A DNA stretch of 64,000 bases from Leifsonia sp. C5G2 (GTDB lineage: Bacteria > Actinomycetota > Actinomycetes > Actinomycetales > Microbacteriaceae). The position numbers and the translations under genes are program-made. Below, in pieces: positions 1 through 8,034 of the stretch. The stretch lies in assembly GCF_013359685.1 (NCBI RefSeq), contig NZ_JABFMV010000016.1:1-64000 (forward strand), given 5' to 3'. Position 1 is the stretch's first letter; each line of letters opens with the position of its first letter. A model generated the notes under the pieces. It worked only from the letters and a program-made list of their open reading frames with translations. It was not told where the DNA came from and searched no databases.

Positions 1-22
1 GATGGCTGGGGTCGGGGGTGGG

Positions 23-1564
23 TCAGGGGAGGGGGAGGGTGGCGGCGGCGCGGAGGGCGCCGGAGGCGACCAGGGCGTGCGCGGCCTCGATCTCGGGGGA
101 GAGGTGGCGGTCGGGTCCGGGCCCCGGCACGGCGGTGCGCAGAGCGGCGATCACGGCTCCGGTGCGCGGGCCGGGCTGCAGCGGGGCGCGGAGGTCGGCG
201 GCGCGGGCCGCGGTCATCGCCTCGATCGCGATCACGCGGGCGAGTCCGTCGAGCGCGCGGCGCAGCTTGCGGGCGGCCGCCCATCCCATCGACACGTGGT
301 CCTCCTGCATGGCCGACGACGGGATGCTGTCCACCGACGCGGGCGCCGCCAGCCGCTTCAGCTCGGAGACGATGCCGGCCGCCGTGTACTGCGCGATCAT
401 CAGCCCCGAGTCGACGCCGACCTCGTGCGCGAGGAAGGGCGGGAGTCCCTGGTTGCGCGCCGGGTCGAGGAAGCGGTCGGTGCGCCGCTCGGACATGCTC
501 GCGACATCCGCCACCGCGATGGCGAGGAAGTCGAGCACGTACGCGACCGGGGCTCCGTGGAAGTTGCCGTTCGACTCCACCCGCCCGTCGAGGGTCAGGA
601 CGGGGTTGTCGACCGCCGAGGCGAGCTCGCGCCCTGCGACCAGTTCGGCGTGCGCGAGGGTGTCGCGCGCGGCGCCGTGCACCTGGGGGGAGCAGCGCAG
701 GGAGTAGGCGTCCTGCACGCGCGTGCACTCCGGTCCCTTGTGGCTCGCGACGATGGGCGAATCGGCGAGCATCGCCCGCAGGTTCGCGGCGGAGACGGCC
801 TGCCCCGCCTGCGGGCGCAGCCGCTGCAGGTCGTCGGCGAACACCGCATCCGTTCCGAGCAGCGCCTCGACGCTCATCGCCGCGGCGATGTCGGCGTCGG
901 TGAGGAGCCCGTGGAGGTCGTGGATGGCGAGCGCCAGCATCCCGAGCATCCCGTCGGTGCCGTTGATGAGCGCGAGGCCCTCCTTCTCGGCGAGCACGAC
1001 CGGCGGGATGCCGGCCTCGGCCAGCGCGTCGCCGGCGTCGCGCAGTTCGCCGCCGACGCGGACCCTGCCCTCGCCCATCGCCGCGAGGGCGCAGTGGGCG
1101 AGCGGCGCGAGGTCCCCAGAGCAGCCGAGCGAGCCGTACTCGTGGACGACCGGCGTGATCCCGGCGTTGAGCAGCGCCGCGTACGTCTCGACGGTCTGCG
1201 GCCGCGCACCGGTGCGGCCGGTCATCAGGGTGGAGAGCCGGAGCAGCATCAGCGCGCGCACGACCTCCTCCTCGACCTCGGGCCCGGAGCCGGCCGCGTG
1301 CGAGCGGACCAGGCTGGCCTGCAGCTGCGCCCGCCGGTCGCCGGGGATGAACGTGGTGGCGAGAGCGCCGAAGCCGGTGGAGATGCCGTAGTGCGGCTCG
1401 GTGTCGTCGGCCAGCGCTTCGACGATCGCGCGGGAGGCGGCGACGCCGTCGAGCGCGGCGGGGTCGAGCTCGACGCGGGCGCCGTGGCGGGCGACGGCGA
1501 CGACCTCGTCGATGGTCAACGGGCCCGCGCCCACGGTCACGGTGATGGTCTGGGTCTGGAGCAT
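23..1564 (-). CDS. hutH: histidine ammonia-lyase
   Basis: This 513-residue protein matches the usual length of histidine ammonia-lyase, which removes ammonia from L-histidine to give urocanate, the first step of histidine breakdown. The MIO cofactor site lies in GSLGCSGDLAPLAH, with Cys148-Ser149-Gly150 forming the ring. Most family members have Ala-Ser-Gly there; Cys-Ser-Gly is, as I recall, also found in actinobacterial enzymes. Other family segments are YGISTGFG near residue 59, NGTDGML and SSAMQEDHVSMG. The ATG at 1564 is chosen because the conserved family N-terminus begins there; the open frame extends further upstream without family sequence. It is divergent from an IclR-type regulator 85 bp away, the likely controller. 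The gene ends at the left window edge, so other hut genes may lie beyond it. Confidence 0.95.
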   Translation of the reverse strand: MLQTQTITVTVGAGPLTIDEVVAVARHGARVELDPAALDGVAASRAIVEALADDTEPHYGISTGFGALATTFIPGDRRAQLQASLVRSHAAGSGPEVEEEVVRALMLLRLSTLMTGRTGARPQTVETYAALLNAGITPVVHEYGSLGCSGDLAPLAHCALAAMGEGRVRVGGELRDAGDALAEAGIPPVVLAEKEGLALINGTDGMLGMLALAIHDLHGLLTDADIAAAMSVEALLGTDAVFADDLQRLRPQAGQAVSAANLRAMLADSPIVASHKGPECTRVQDAYSLRCSPQVHGAARDTLAHAELVAGRELASAVDNPVLTLDGRVESNGNFHGAPVAYVLDFLAIAVADVASMSERRTDRFLDPARNQGLPPFLAHEVGVDSGLMIAQYTAAGIVSELKRLAAPASVDSIPSSAMQEDHVSMGWAAARKLRRALDGLARVIAIEAMTAARAADLRAPLQPGPRTGAVIAALRTAVPGPGPDRHLSPEIEAAHALVASGALRAAATLPLP

Positions 1565-1649
1565 GCACCGATCATCGCGCCGGGTGACCGGCGGCGGACC
1601 GGGACTAGGCTGCTCGGTGTCCGGTATCCCAGACGGAGTGGAGGATGGG

Positions 1650-2408
1650 ATGAGCAAGGTCCCTGCGGCCGAGAACACGCTGCGCATCCTCGGCTTCCTC
1701 GGCGCCCAGCGCGGCCCCGTGCCCGCCGCCGCGATCGCGACCGCGCTCGGGCTTCCGCGGTCCACCGTCTACCACCTGCTCGCGGTGCTGTCCGAGCACG
1801 GTTACGTGTTGCACTTCCCCGAGGCGCGCCGCTACGGCCTGGGGGTCGCCGCGTACGAGCTCTCCAGCGGGTTCTCCCGGCAGCAGCCGCTCAGCAGGCT
1901 CGGGCGGCCGATCGTGGCCTCCCTCGTCGACGCGATCGGCGAGTCCGGTCACGTCGCGGTGCTGCACGGACGCGACGTCGTCTACATCGTGGAGGAGCGG
2001 GCGCGACGCCGGCCGCGTCTGGTGACGGATGTGGGCGTGCGGCTGCCCGCCCACCTCACCGCGAGCGGACGCGCGCTGCTGGCGACGCTGCCGGCGGAGC
2101 AGCTGCGCGCGCTGTACCCGGACGCCGCCGCCTTCGAGGACCGCACCGGCTCCGGCCCGCACTCCTATCCCGAACTGCGTCGCCTCGTCGCGGAGGCGCG
2201 CGAGCGGGGCTACGCGACCGAGGACGGCGACGTGACGCCTGGCTTCGCCTCGGTCGCGGTGTCGGTGCGCGACCATGCCGGCTGGCCGGCCGCGGGCATC
2301 GCGGTCACCTTCCCGCGCGAAAACGTGCCGCCCGGCGAATGGGACGCCCTGGCCGACAGGGTCCGAGCGGCGGCCGCGGAGCTCTCCCGCCGCATCCGCG
2401 GCAGCTGA
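1650..2408 (+). CDS. IclR family transcriptional regulator
   Basis: A 252-residue regulator with an N-terminal winged helix-turn-helix (about residues 5-60, with the recognition stretch LPRSTVYHLLAVL) and a C-terminal IclR effector domain (about 75-250, containing LTASGRALLA and a GYATEDGDVTPGFASVAV-like segment). The start at 1650 follows a GGAGGA ribosome site. It is divergent from hutH with 85 bp between start codons, which suggests control of histidine use in response to a pathway metabolite such as urocanate. That role is inferred from position only. Confidence 0.88.
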   Translation: MSKVPAAENTLRILGFLGAQRGPVPAAAIATALGLPRSTVYHLLAVLSEHGYVLHFPEARRYGLGVAAYELSSGFSRQQPLSRLGRPIVASLVDAIGESGHVAVLHGRDVVYIVEERARRRPRLVTDVGVRLPAHLTASGRALLATLPAEQLRALYPDAAAFEDRTGSGPHSYPELRRLVAEARERGYATEDGDVTPGFASVAVSVRDHAGWPAAGIAVTFPRENVPPGEWDALADRVRAAAAELSRRIRGS

Positions 2409-2433
2409 CCCCGGTCGCGGAATCCGGCGGCAC

Positions 2434-2910
2434 TCAGGACGCGGGCGTGGCCTGCGGCAGCGGCTTCGCGTAGCAGACCGAGTACGGGTCGCCCGCGTAG
2501 GGGCCGAAGTTCGGGATGCGGACGTAGCCCGCGCGCTCGTACAGCGCGATCGCCGCGTGCTGCAGCGGGCCCGTCTCGAGCCGTAGCTCGGCGACTCCGG
2601 CGGCCGTGGCGGCTTCCTCGACCGCGACGAGCAGCTGCCGCGCCAGGCCGCGCCCGCGCGCGTCCTCGTGCACGAACATGCGCTTCAGCTCGGCCTCCCC
2701 CGACTCGCCGAGCACCAGCGCGGCGATCCCCAGTGCGCGTCCGTCGACCCGCGCCGCGAACACCGTGACGCCCGGCTTCTCCAGCTCGGCGACATCCAGC
2801 AGATAGCAGCTCTCGGCGGGATAGAGCGAGAAGGCGAACTCGTCGCTCAGCCGCAGCAGCTCCTCCAGGTCGGGCTGACGGGGCGGTTCGAGGCGGATCA
2901 CGGTCGGCAC
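2434..2910 (-). CDS. GNAT family N-acetyltransferase
   Basis: A 158-residue acetyltransferase. The acetyl-CoA site is seen as EDARGRGLARQLL (Q/R-x-x-G-x-G/A type) around residues 84-96, followed by ALYERAGYVRI near the C-terminus, a common GNAT ending. The substrate cannot be told. The GTG start at 2910 lies six bases after a TAGCAT box on the minus strand (2922-2917), so the transcript is probably leaderless. It is convergent with the IclR gene, with only 25 bp between the two stops. Confidence 0.85.
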   Translation of the reverse strand: MPTVIRLEPPRQPDLEELLRLSDEFAFSLYPAESCYLLDVAELEKPGVTVFAARVDGRALGIAALVLGESGEAELKRMFVHEDARGRGLARQLLVAVEEAATAAGVAELRLETGPLQHAAIALYERAGYVRIPNFGPYAGDPYSVCYAKPLPQATPAS

Positions 2911-2997
2911 GCCTCGATGCTATCCGCGGCGTGTGACGACGGCGTTTCGCGCGGCGCGGGGGTGCGGTCGGGAAGGCACCGGCCGCACCCCGCCGGC

Positions 2998-3612
2998 TCA
3001 CGCCCGGTCGGGCGTGCGGTTCTCGGCGCTGACCATCCAGGCGAACTGCTCGAGCCGCTCGATGATCGCGTGCAGCAGGTCGGCCGAGGTGGGGTCCGCC
3101 TCGTCGACGTCGTCGTGCACGTCGCGCATGGTGCGCACGACCGCTTCGAGTCGCTGGGTGATCAGGTCGACCGTCTCGGACGTGTCGACCTCGCCGTTCG
3201 GGAACTCGGGGAGGCTCGTCTGCTCGGCCACCGTGGCACTGCGGCCGTCGGGGGTGGCGTGGAGCGCGCGCAGACGCTCGGCGACGTCGTCGCTGAACTC
3301 GCGTGCCGCCTCGACGATCTCGTCGAGCTGCAGGTGCAGGTCACGGAAGTTGCGTCCGACGACGTTCCAGTGCGCCTGCTTGCCCTGCAGGTGCAGCTCG
3401 ATCAGGTCGACGTGCACGCGCTGCAGGTTCTGCGCCAGCTCGGCCGACGCGACGAAGCCGTGCTCGGCGTGCTCGCGGCGCGTGGGGGCGACCCCGACCG
3501 TGCTGGTGCGGCGCACGGCAGCGGTCTTCGGGGCGGTCTTCTTCGCGGTGCTCTTGCTTGCGTTCTTGGTCTGGCTTGCGGCCACGGTGGGTCCCTTCTG
3601 CTCGATGGACAC
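2998..3612 (-). CDS. dps: Dps family ferritin-like DNA-protection protein
   Basis: This 204-residue protein stores iron and protects DNA during starvation and oxidative stress. The ferroxidase residues are all present with Dps spacing: His81 (in AHWNVVG), His93, Asp97, Asp108 and Glu112. The first 45 residues form a Lys/Arg/Ala/Thr-rich tail of the sort that gives some actinobacterial Dps proteins DNA binding. The start is a GTG at 3612. It is divergent from the heat-shock gene hsp20, so two stress genes share the region 3613-3765. Confidence 0.92.
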   Translation of the reverse strand: MSIEQKGPTVAASQTKNASKSTAKKTAPKTAAVRRTSTVGVAPTRREHAEHGFVASAELAQNLQRVHVDLIELHLQGKQAHWNVVGRNFRDLHLQLDEIVEAAREFSDDVAERLRALHATPDGRSATVAEQTSLPEFPNGEVDTSETVDLITQRLEAVVRTMRDVHDDVDEADPTSADLLHAIIERLEQFAWMVSAENRTPDRA

Positions 3613-3671
3613 CGGTCACCGTAGGCCTCGGCGAGCCAGGAGGGAACCGGGTTGACAGCGAGCGGAAACAC

Positions 3672-3698
3672 TTGGCACTCTCGGTGTGAGAGTGCTAA
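3672..3698. promoter_or_regulatory. CIRCE operator (HrcA binding site)
   Basis: The arms TTGGCACTC (3672-3680) and GAGTGCTAA (3690-3698) are separated by exactly nine bases. The CIRCE consensus is TTAGCACTC-N9-GAGTGCTAA, so there is a single mismatch (G for A at the third base). CIRCE is the operator of the heat-shock repressor HrcA. It lies 68 bp before the hsp20 start and overlaps the predicted promoter. Confidence 0.9.
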
Positions 3699-3701
3699 AA
3701 T
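3672..3701 (+). promoter_or_regulatory. probable hsp20 promoter overlapping CIRCE
   Basis: A -35-like TTGGCA (3672-3677), an 18-bp spacer and a -10-like TAAAAT (3696-3701) are formed by the CIRCE element itself, so bound HrcA would block RNA polymerase directly. Transcription would begin near 3708 with a leader of about 58 nt. An upstream TTGACA (3652) has no good -10 at the right distance. Confidence 0.6.
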
Positions 3702-3765
3702 CCTTGGTCGAAAAGAGGGGCGAAAGAGCCTCTCACCAGCTCAATCGAAGAAAGGGGTACATCCA

Positions 3766-4191
3766 ATGGCCATGTCGTTCGATCCTTTCTCGCAGTTGGA
3801 CCGGATCGCTCAGAGCGTCTTCGACACGAGCCGCCAGCCGCGCCTCATGCCGGTCGACCTGTTCCGTGAGGGCGACCGCTACATCCTGAACGCCGACCTC
3901 CCCGGCGCCGACCCGGCGTCGGTCGACGTCGACGTGGACGGCCACCTGCTGACCATCCGCGCGGTGCGCAGCGCCGCCGACCGCGACGGCGCCCGTTGGC
4001 TGGCTCAGGAGCGGCCGTACGGCGCGTACATGCGCCAGTTCACCATCGGCGACGACGTCGATCCCGAGGGCATCACCGCCTCGTACGACAACGGCGTGCT
4101 GAGCGTCATGATCCCGATCGCCGAGCGGGCCAAGCCGCGGAAGATCGCGGTGGAGTCGACGCGCTCCGAGCAGAGGGCCGTCTCGTCCTGA
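3766..4191 (+). CDS. hsp20: Hsp20/alpha-crystallin family small heat-shock protein
   Basis: A 141-residue small heat-shock chaperone that binds unfolding proteins without ATP. The N-terminus MSFDPFSQLDRI and the alpha-crystallin beta-sandwich (about residues 25-130, with LPGADPASVDVDVDG and the closing ASYDNGVLSVMIPIAE motif) are typical. The ATG at 3766 follows AAGAAAGGGG; an in-frame ATG two codons later is an alternative. Control by heat through HrcA is indicated by the CIRCE operator in its promoter. It ends at a strong hairpin. Confidence 0.93.
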   Translation: MAMSFDPFSQLDRIAQSVFDTSRQPRLMPVDLFREGDRYILNADLPGADPASVDVDVDGHLLTIRAVRSAADRDGARWLAQERPYGAYMRQFTIGDDVDPEGITASYDNGVLSVMIPIAERAKPRKIAVESTRSEQRAVSS

Positions 4192-4197
4192 TCGAGT

Positions 4198-4233
4198 GCG
4201 GTCGGCGCCCGATGCCCGGCGGGCGCCGACCGC
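4198..4233. terminator. bidirectional terminator hairpin
   Basis: A 14-bp perfect stem, GCGGTCGGCGCCCG pairing with its complement ending at 4233, with an 8-nt loop. It lies between the convergent hsp20 and DUF4434-like genes. Confidence 0.7.
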
Positions 4234-4245
4234 GTCGACGTCAGG

Positions 4246-5325
4246 TCAGCGGGCGGAGGTGTTCCACTCGGCGAACGGCGTGTGGAACACGTCTGTCCCG
4301 AGCGTCCACGGGCTGTACTGGTTCGTGTAGCTCCAGGATGTGTAACCGCTCACGTAGGGGCGAACGGTCTCCACGTCGCGGGCCAGATCCGGGATCGGCT
4401 TCGAGCGACCGAGGCCGTCGTAGAGGTCGGCGTTCGACCAGAGCGCAGTACGGTCGCCGGCCGCCTTCACCGCGGCCGCGGTGGCCGCGAACTTCGTGGT
4501 GAGTTGCTGCGCCTGGGTCTCCGCGTCGCGGAAGGGTCCGCACACGCCGTCGGCGCAGTCGCCTGCACCGTCCTGCAGCGCGAGCACGGTCACGGGTGCG
4601 GCGGAGAGGATGCGGGTCCACATGCTGGTCCACAGCGAGGCGTTCGGCAGGGCTGCGACGTTGTAGTACGGGGAGGCCATCGTCTTCTGCGCGGTCGACG
4701 CGGTGGCAGCTGCCGCCGTGAGACGCGCGTAGTAGGACGTCAGCGCCTCGCCTGCGTTCCAGGACCACGCGTAGTTCGAGTTGACCTCGGAGCCGAGATA
4801 CCAGCCCTCGATCACGTCGCGGAATTCGCCGTATCGCGTATCGAGATCCTGGATCACGGCCTCGGTCATGGCGGCATTGGCGGTCGTCGTCGCGGACACC
4901 GTCGCGTCGTCCGGCGAGAACCAGGACGAATCGGGGAGGTACGTGCCCAGCCAGACCGTCAGGCCGGAGGCGCGGGCACCGGTGAGCAGCGGGGTCACGG
5001 CATCCACGGGGGAGCGGCCCTTCGAGGTGGCCTGCTGCACTCCGGGAAGTGCGGTGGGGTAGTAGGCCCGCGCCGCGGCGGTGTCGCGAGCCACCGCGCC
5101 GTTGAGGACGACGGTGCTGATGCCGGCCGCCGTGAGGTCACGGAACTCCTGGGACCATCGCGTCGCATCCCAGTCCGCGACGGTGGCGGCTGAGATGAAC
5201 GACGACGGGATCCGGCTGTCCGGAGGCGCCTCCCCGCGGGCGGATGCGTGCGCGGGCGCTGCTGAGAAGACGCCGGCGGCGGCTGCGGTCATCGCGAGAG
5301 CGGCGAGGATCCGGGTGAGTGACAT
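4246..5325 (-). CDS. secreted DUF4434-like protein
   Basis: A 359-residue exported protein. A signal peptide is plain: MSLTRILAALAMTAAAAGVF followed by SAAPAHASA, with cleavage likely near residue 28. The mature part contains IPSSFISAATVADWDATRW near its start and the segments GWYLGSEVNSNYAW and YDGLGRSKP. These resemble the DUF4434 family, a TIM-barrel family related to glycosyl hydrolases; this assignment is from memory. No catalytic acid pair can be named with certainty. The start is set at the ATG that begins the signal peptide; the open frame upstream overlaps other genes and is not coding. Confidence 0.7.
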   Translation of the reverse strand: MSLTRILAALAMTAAAAGVFSAAPAHASARGEAPPDSRIPSSFISAATVADWDATRWSQEFRDLTAAGISTVVLNGAVARDTAAARAYYPTALPGVQQATSKGRSPVDAVTPLLTGARASGLTVWLGTYLPDSSWFSPDDATVSATTTANAAMTEAVIQDLDTRYGEFRDVIEGWYLGSEVNSNYAWSWNAGEALTSYYARLTAAAATASTAQKTMASPYYNVAALPNASLWTSMWTRILSAAPVTVLALQDGAGDCADGVCGPFRDAETQAQQLTTKFAATAAAVKAAGDRTALWSNADLYDGLGRSKPIPDLARDVETVRPYVSGYTSWSYTNQYSPWTLGTDVFHTPFAEWNTSAR

Positions 5326-5357
5326 CGCGATCTCGTCCGTCGAGGTGGGGTGCGTCG

Positions 5358-5798
5358 TCAGGAGGCGGCGCGCCCTCGCGCCACCCATTCCAGGCGCCGC
5401 AGGCTCTCCCGGTTCCGGATGTGCAGGATCGCGTCCGCGATCGGCTCCGGGATGAGCGCCACCGGTCCGGAGGCGGCGTGCTCCTCCATCCGGACGACGC
5501 AGCCAGCGCCCCTCGGACGCACCTCGACGATCACCCGCTCCGTGCCGAACGGGCGGGTCCTCGCCTCGAGCGCCATCCGCCGCGGAGGATCCCACTCGTC
5601 CACCCTGGTGGCGTCGTTGAGCACCAGCGGCCAGACGCCGATCGAGTGGTGCAGCCGCGAGCCCGTGGCGGGGTACCGGTCGTCGGCCGCGCGGAGGCGG
5701 GACGCGCCCACGACCCAGGTCGGGTACACCCACGGGTCGGCGAGGACGGAGAAGACCTGCTCCGGGGTGCAGGCCATGCGGCGGACGTTGACGGACAT
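5358..5798 (-). CDS. SRPBCC family (polyketide cyclase/START-like) protein
   Basis: A 146-residue protein of the SRPBCC helix-grip fold, which binds small hydrophobic ligands. The opening MSVNVRRMACTPEQVFSVLADPWVYPTW and the central VNEWDPPRRMALEAR-like and GCVVRMEEHAASGP segments fit the family. Its start codon directly follows the stop of the FAD oxidoreductase with no base between them, so the two are co-transcribed and perhaps act on the same lipid or isoprenoid substrate. The substrate is unknown. Confidence 0.75.
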   Translation of the reverse strand: MSVNVRRMACTPEQVFSVLADPWVYPTWVVGASRLRAADDRYPATGSRLHHSIGVWPLVLNDATRVDEWDPPRRMALEARTRPFGTERVIVEVRPRGAGCVVRMEEHAASGPVALIPEPIADAILHIRNRESLRRLEWVARGRAAS

Positions 5799-7340
5799 TC
5801 AGGGCTCCCGGAGGGTCGGCGGCGTGATGGAGTCGGGGATGGGGAACGACGCGGGCGGCGTGGCGACCTGGCCCGGTGCGGGGGAGAGGTCGGGCATCCG
5901 CGTGACGCCGAACGAGTGGCGGAGCGCGCTGCGGGCCGCGTAGTAGCCGCCCAGCCCGTGCACTCCGGGACCCGGTGCGGCGGAGGCGGAGGCCAGGTAG
6001 AGCCCGTGGCCCGGCATCCGCCACGGGTCGGAGGAGAGCACGGGACGCGCGACCAGCTGGGCGAAGTCGGGCGAACCGGCGGAGATGTCGCCGCCGTGGT
6101 AGTTCGGGTTGTGCTGCTCCATCTGCCGGGCCGTCATCGTGGAGGTGCCCAGGATGAGGTCCCGGAAGCCCGGCGCGAACTGCTCGATGCGCCGGATGAT
6201 CGCCTCGGTCCGGTCCTCGGTCGAACCGCGCGGCACGTGCGTGTACGTCCACAGCACGTGCTTGCCCGCAGGGGCGCGGGTCCCGTCGAACAGCGACGGC
6301 TGCGACACCAGCACATACGGCGGGTCGCTCTCCCATCCCGCGGCGACCGCGTTCTCGGCGGCGGCGATGTCCCGGCGGCTGCCCCCGAGGTGGACGGTGG
6401 CGGTCTCGAAGAGCTCGGGGTTCGTCCACGGCACGGGACCGGCAAGCGCGAAGTCGGCCTTGAAGACGCCGTTGCCGTCACGGAATCGGCCGACGCGGCG
6501 CAGGTAGCCGGGAGCCAGGCGATCGCCGGCGAGACGGGCCGCGTCCGCGACGTGGGTGTCGAAGACGACGACGCGCGACTCGGGGAGCTCGGCCAGCGAC
6601 TCCACCGGCGTCCCGGTCACCACCTGGCCGCCGTGCGCCTCGATGTCGGCGACCATCGCGTCCGCGATGGCCTGGCTTCCGCCGACCGGGATGGGCCAGC
6701 CGCGCGCGTGCGCGTACGTGGCGAGCGTGAGGCCGGCGGCAGCTCCCGCGACGCTCGGCAGCGGGAGCGTCGTGTGAGCGAAGACGCCGGCGAGCAGCGC
6801 GCCGGGCGCCTCGGTGCGGAACGGGAGCCCCCACCACGGGCCGCCCTGGGCGAGCGCGGTCAGCCCGAAGCGGGCGGCGACGAGTGGATGCCGCGGCACC
6901 TGGAGCAGCGCCGACCCGGTGAACTGCGCCACGGCATCCGCGTGCTCCACCAGGGGCCCGAGCAGTGCGCGCCAGGCGGGGCCGTCGACGCCGAGGTCGT
7001 CGGCCGTGCGCTCCAGGTCGAGGTACGCCATGGCGACCCGTCCGCCGTCGAGCGGTGTGCCGTAGGAGGCGGTCGGCACGACGAAGGGGACGCGCCGGGC
7101 CAGCCCGAAGCGCCGGAAGAAGCCGGAGGCGAAGGCCAGCGGGTGCACCGCGGAGCAGATGTCGTGCCGGAAGCCGGGAAGGGTCACCTCCTCGGTTCGC
7201 AGCCCGCCGCCGACGGTCGCGTTGCGCTCGTAGACGCGGACGGAGAGGCCCGCGCGCGCGAGCGTGACCGCGGCGGACAAGCCGTTGGGGCCGGATCCGA
7301 CGACGACGGCGTCCACATGTTCGGCGGATGCAGAGCTCAT
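5799..7340 (-). CDS. phytoene dehydrogenase-like FAD-dependent oxidoreductase
   Basis: A 513-residue NAD(P)/FAD oxidoreductase of the phytoene desaturase/CrtI-like superfamily. The dinucleotide fold is VVVGSGPNGLSAAVTLARAG at residues 11-30, followed by VYERNATVGGGLRTEE. The C-terminus contains the family's substrate/FAD-binding segment MPGHGLYLASASAAPGPGV. It is not next to other carotenoid genes, so carotene desaturation is not supported; it may be one of the common uncharacterised paralogues. A TATACA box lies seven bases before the ATG at 7340. It forms a two-gene unit with the SRPBCC gene. Confidence 0.82.
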   Translation of the reverse strand: MSSASAEHVDAVVVGSGPNGLSAAVTLARAGLSVRVYERNATVGGGLRTEEVTLPGFRHDICSAVHPLAFASGFFRRFGLARRVPFVVPTASYGTPLDGGRVAMAYLDLERTADDLGVDGPAWRALLGPLVEHADAVAQFTGSALLQVPRHPLVAARFGLTALAQGGPWWGLPFRTEAPGALLAGVFAHTTLPLPSVAGAAAGLTLATYAHARGWPIPVGGSQAIADAMVADIEAHGGQVVTGTPVESLAELPESRVVVFDTHVADAARLAGDRLAPGYLRRVGRFRDGNGVFKADFALAGPVPWTNPELFETATVHLGGSRRDIAAAENAVAAGWESDPPYVLVSQPSLFDGTRAPAGKHVLWTYTHVPRGSTEDRTEAIIRRIEQFAPGFRDLILGTSTMTARQMEQHNPNYHGGDISAGSPDFAQLVARPVLSSDPWRMPGHGLYLASASAAPGPGVHGLGGYYAARSALRHSFGVTRMPDLSPAPGQVATPPASFPIPDSITPPTLREP

Positions 7341-7380
7341 ACGTCCCTGTATACCCCGGGTGCCCGCGGAGGCCGAGGGA

Positions 7381-7408
7381 GATCGGCAGCCCGCTCACAG
7401 CATCCATC
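7381..7408 (+). repeat. 28-bp direct repeat, left copy
   Basis: This 28-bp sequence (beginning GATCGGCAGCCCGCT, ending CAGCATCCATC) occurs again without mismatch at 9436-9463 in the same orientation. The similarity stops sharply at both ends. The two copies enclose the two orphan genes at 7573-9332. It sits 41 bp upstream of the FAD oxidoreductase start, in a 232-bp gap (7341-7572) that otherwise shows nothing recognisable. Confidence 0.85.
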
Positions 7409-7572
7409 GCGGACGAAGGCTCACTCTCGGCGGGGAACGCCGAGACGGTGAGCCGACTCGGGGCTGAGGCAGTCGCGTGGGCCGATGATGGTCCGTACGA
7501 CCTCGATGTGTCCGGATTGTGGTCGGAACGTTTCGCTTCGAGCGCTGGTGTGAGAGCTCCTCGAGTGCCGCG

Positions 7573-8034
7573 ATGAGTCGGCGTCATCCCGCGCTGACTT
7601 TCGTCGCAGCTCGCGCCGTCACTACGCTCTGGTGGACATGGAGCTACTTGAACGCGTTGAAGGGAGTGCCCTATCGCGGCAACGTGCGGCTGCACCCGAG
7701 CGAGAGGGCTGTGTTCGTCGCGCCGCTCGAGATGGTGGGAACGGAAACAGACCGCCTGATCGGTTCACGGGGTTCAGAAGTGGTGCTCACCACTCGCCGG
7801 CTCGTCGTCAGCAACGGCACCGGTGTGTTCAGCTCCGACGTCTCCGACATCGCCGCTTGCCGGCTCGTGCAAGAACGCTGGCTCCTGCAGAAGGTCAGCT
7901 ACGTGGCGATCTCCCTTCGCAACGCGGTCGCTTTCGACAATCACGGAGTACTGACCGGATACCGGCTCTACTTCAAGAAACGCTCAGCCGAACGCGACGA
8001 ACTCGACCGCATCGTCCGCGGCCTCCTCGCATGA
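7573..8034 (+). CDS. hypothetical protein with one PH-like domain
   Basis: A 153-residue protein that I do not recognise by name. After a short N-terminal segment (LTFVAARAVTTLWWTW, perhaps membrane-associating) there is a stretch of about 100 residues with the pattern VVLTTRRLVVSNGTGVFSSD. A similar pattern (LIITNRRLIALHGHDVVFRAD) appears in the next gene and is typical of bacterial PH/GRAM-like folds. The ATG at 7573 is chosen over the longer open frame because upstream sequence has no family-like content. Its stop overlaps the start of the next gene (ATGA), so they form an operon. It lies inside the 28-bp direct repeats. Confidence 0.65.
   Translation: MSRRHPALTFVAARAVTTLWWTWSYLNALKGVPYRGNVRLHPSERAVFVAPLEMVGTETDRLIGSRGSEVVLTTRRLVVSNGTGVFSSDVSDIAACRLVQERWLLQKVSYVAISLRNAVAFDNHGVLTGYRLYFKKRSAERDELDRIVRGLLA

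Noticed and set aside
2-2473. Open frame of 823 codons at the left edge
   Set aside because: Composition is Arg/Gly/Ala-rich shadow sequence over hutH and the IclR gene.
3652-3657. TTGACA as -35 for hsp20
   Set aside because: No acceptable -10 lies 16-18 bp away; the CIRCE-overlapping pair fits better.
5799-7340. Carotenoid desaturase crtI
   Set aside because: Fold and FAD motif agree, but no other carotenoid gene is adjacent and relatives of this type are often unrelated to carotenoids.
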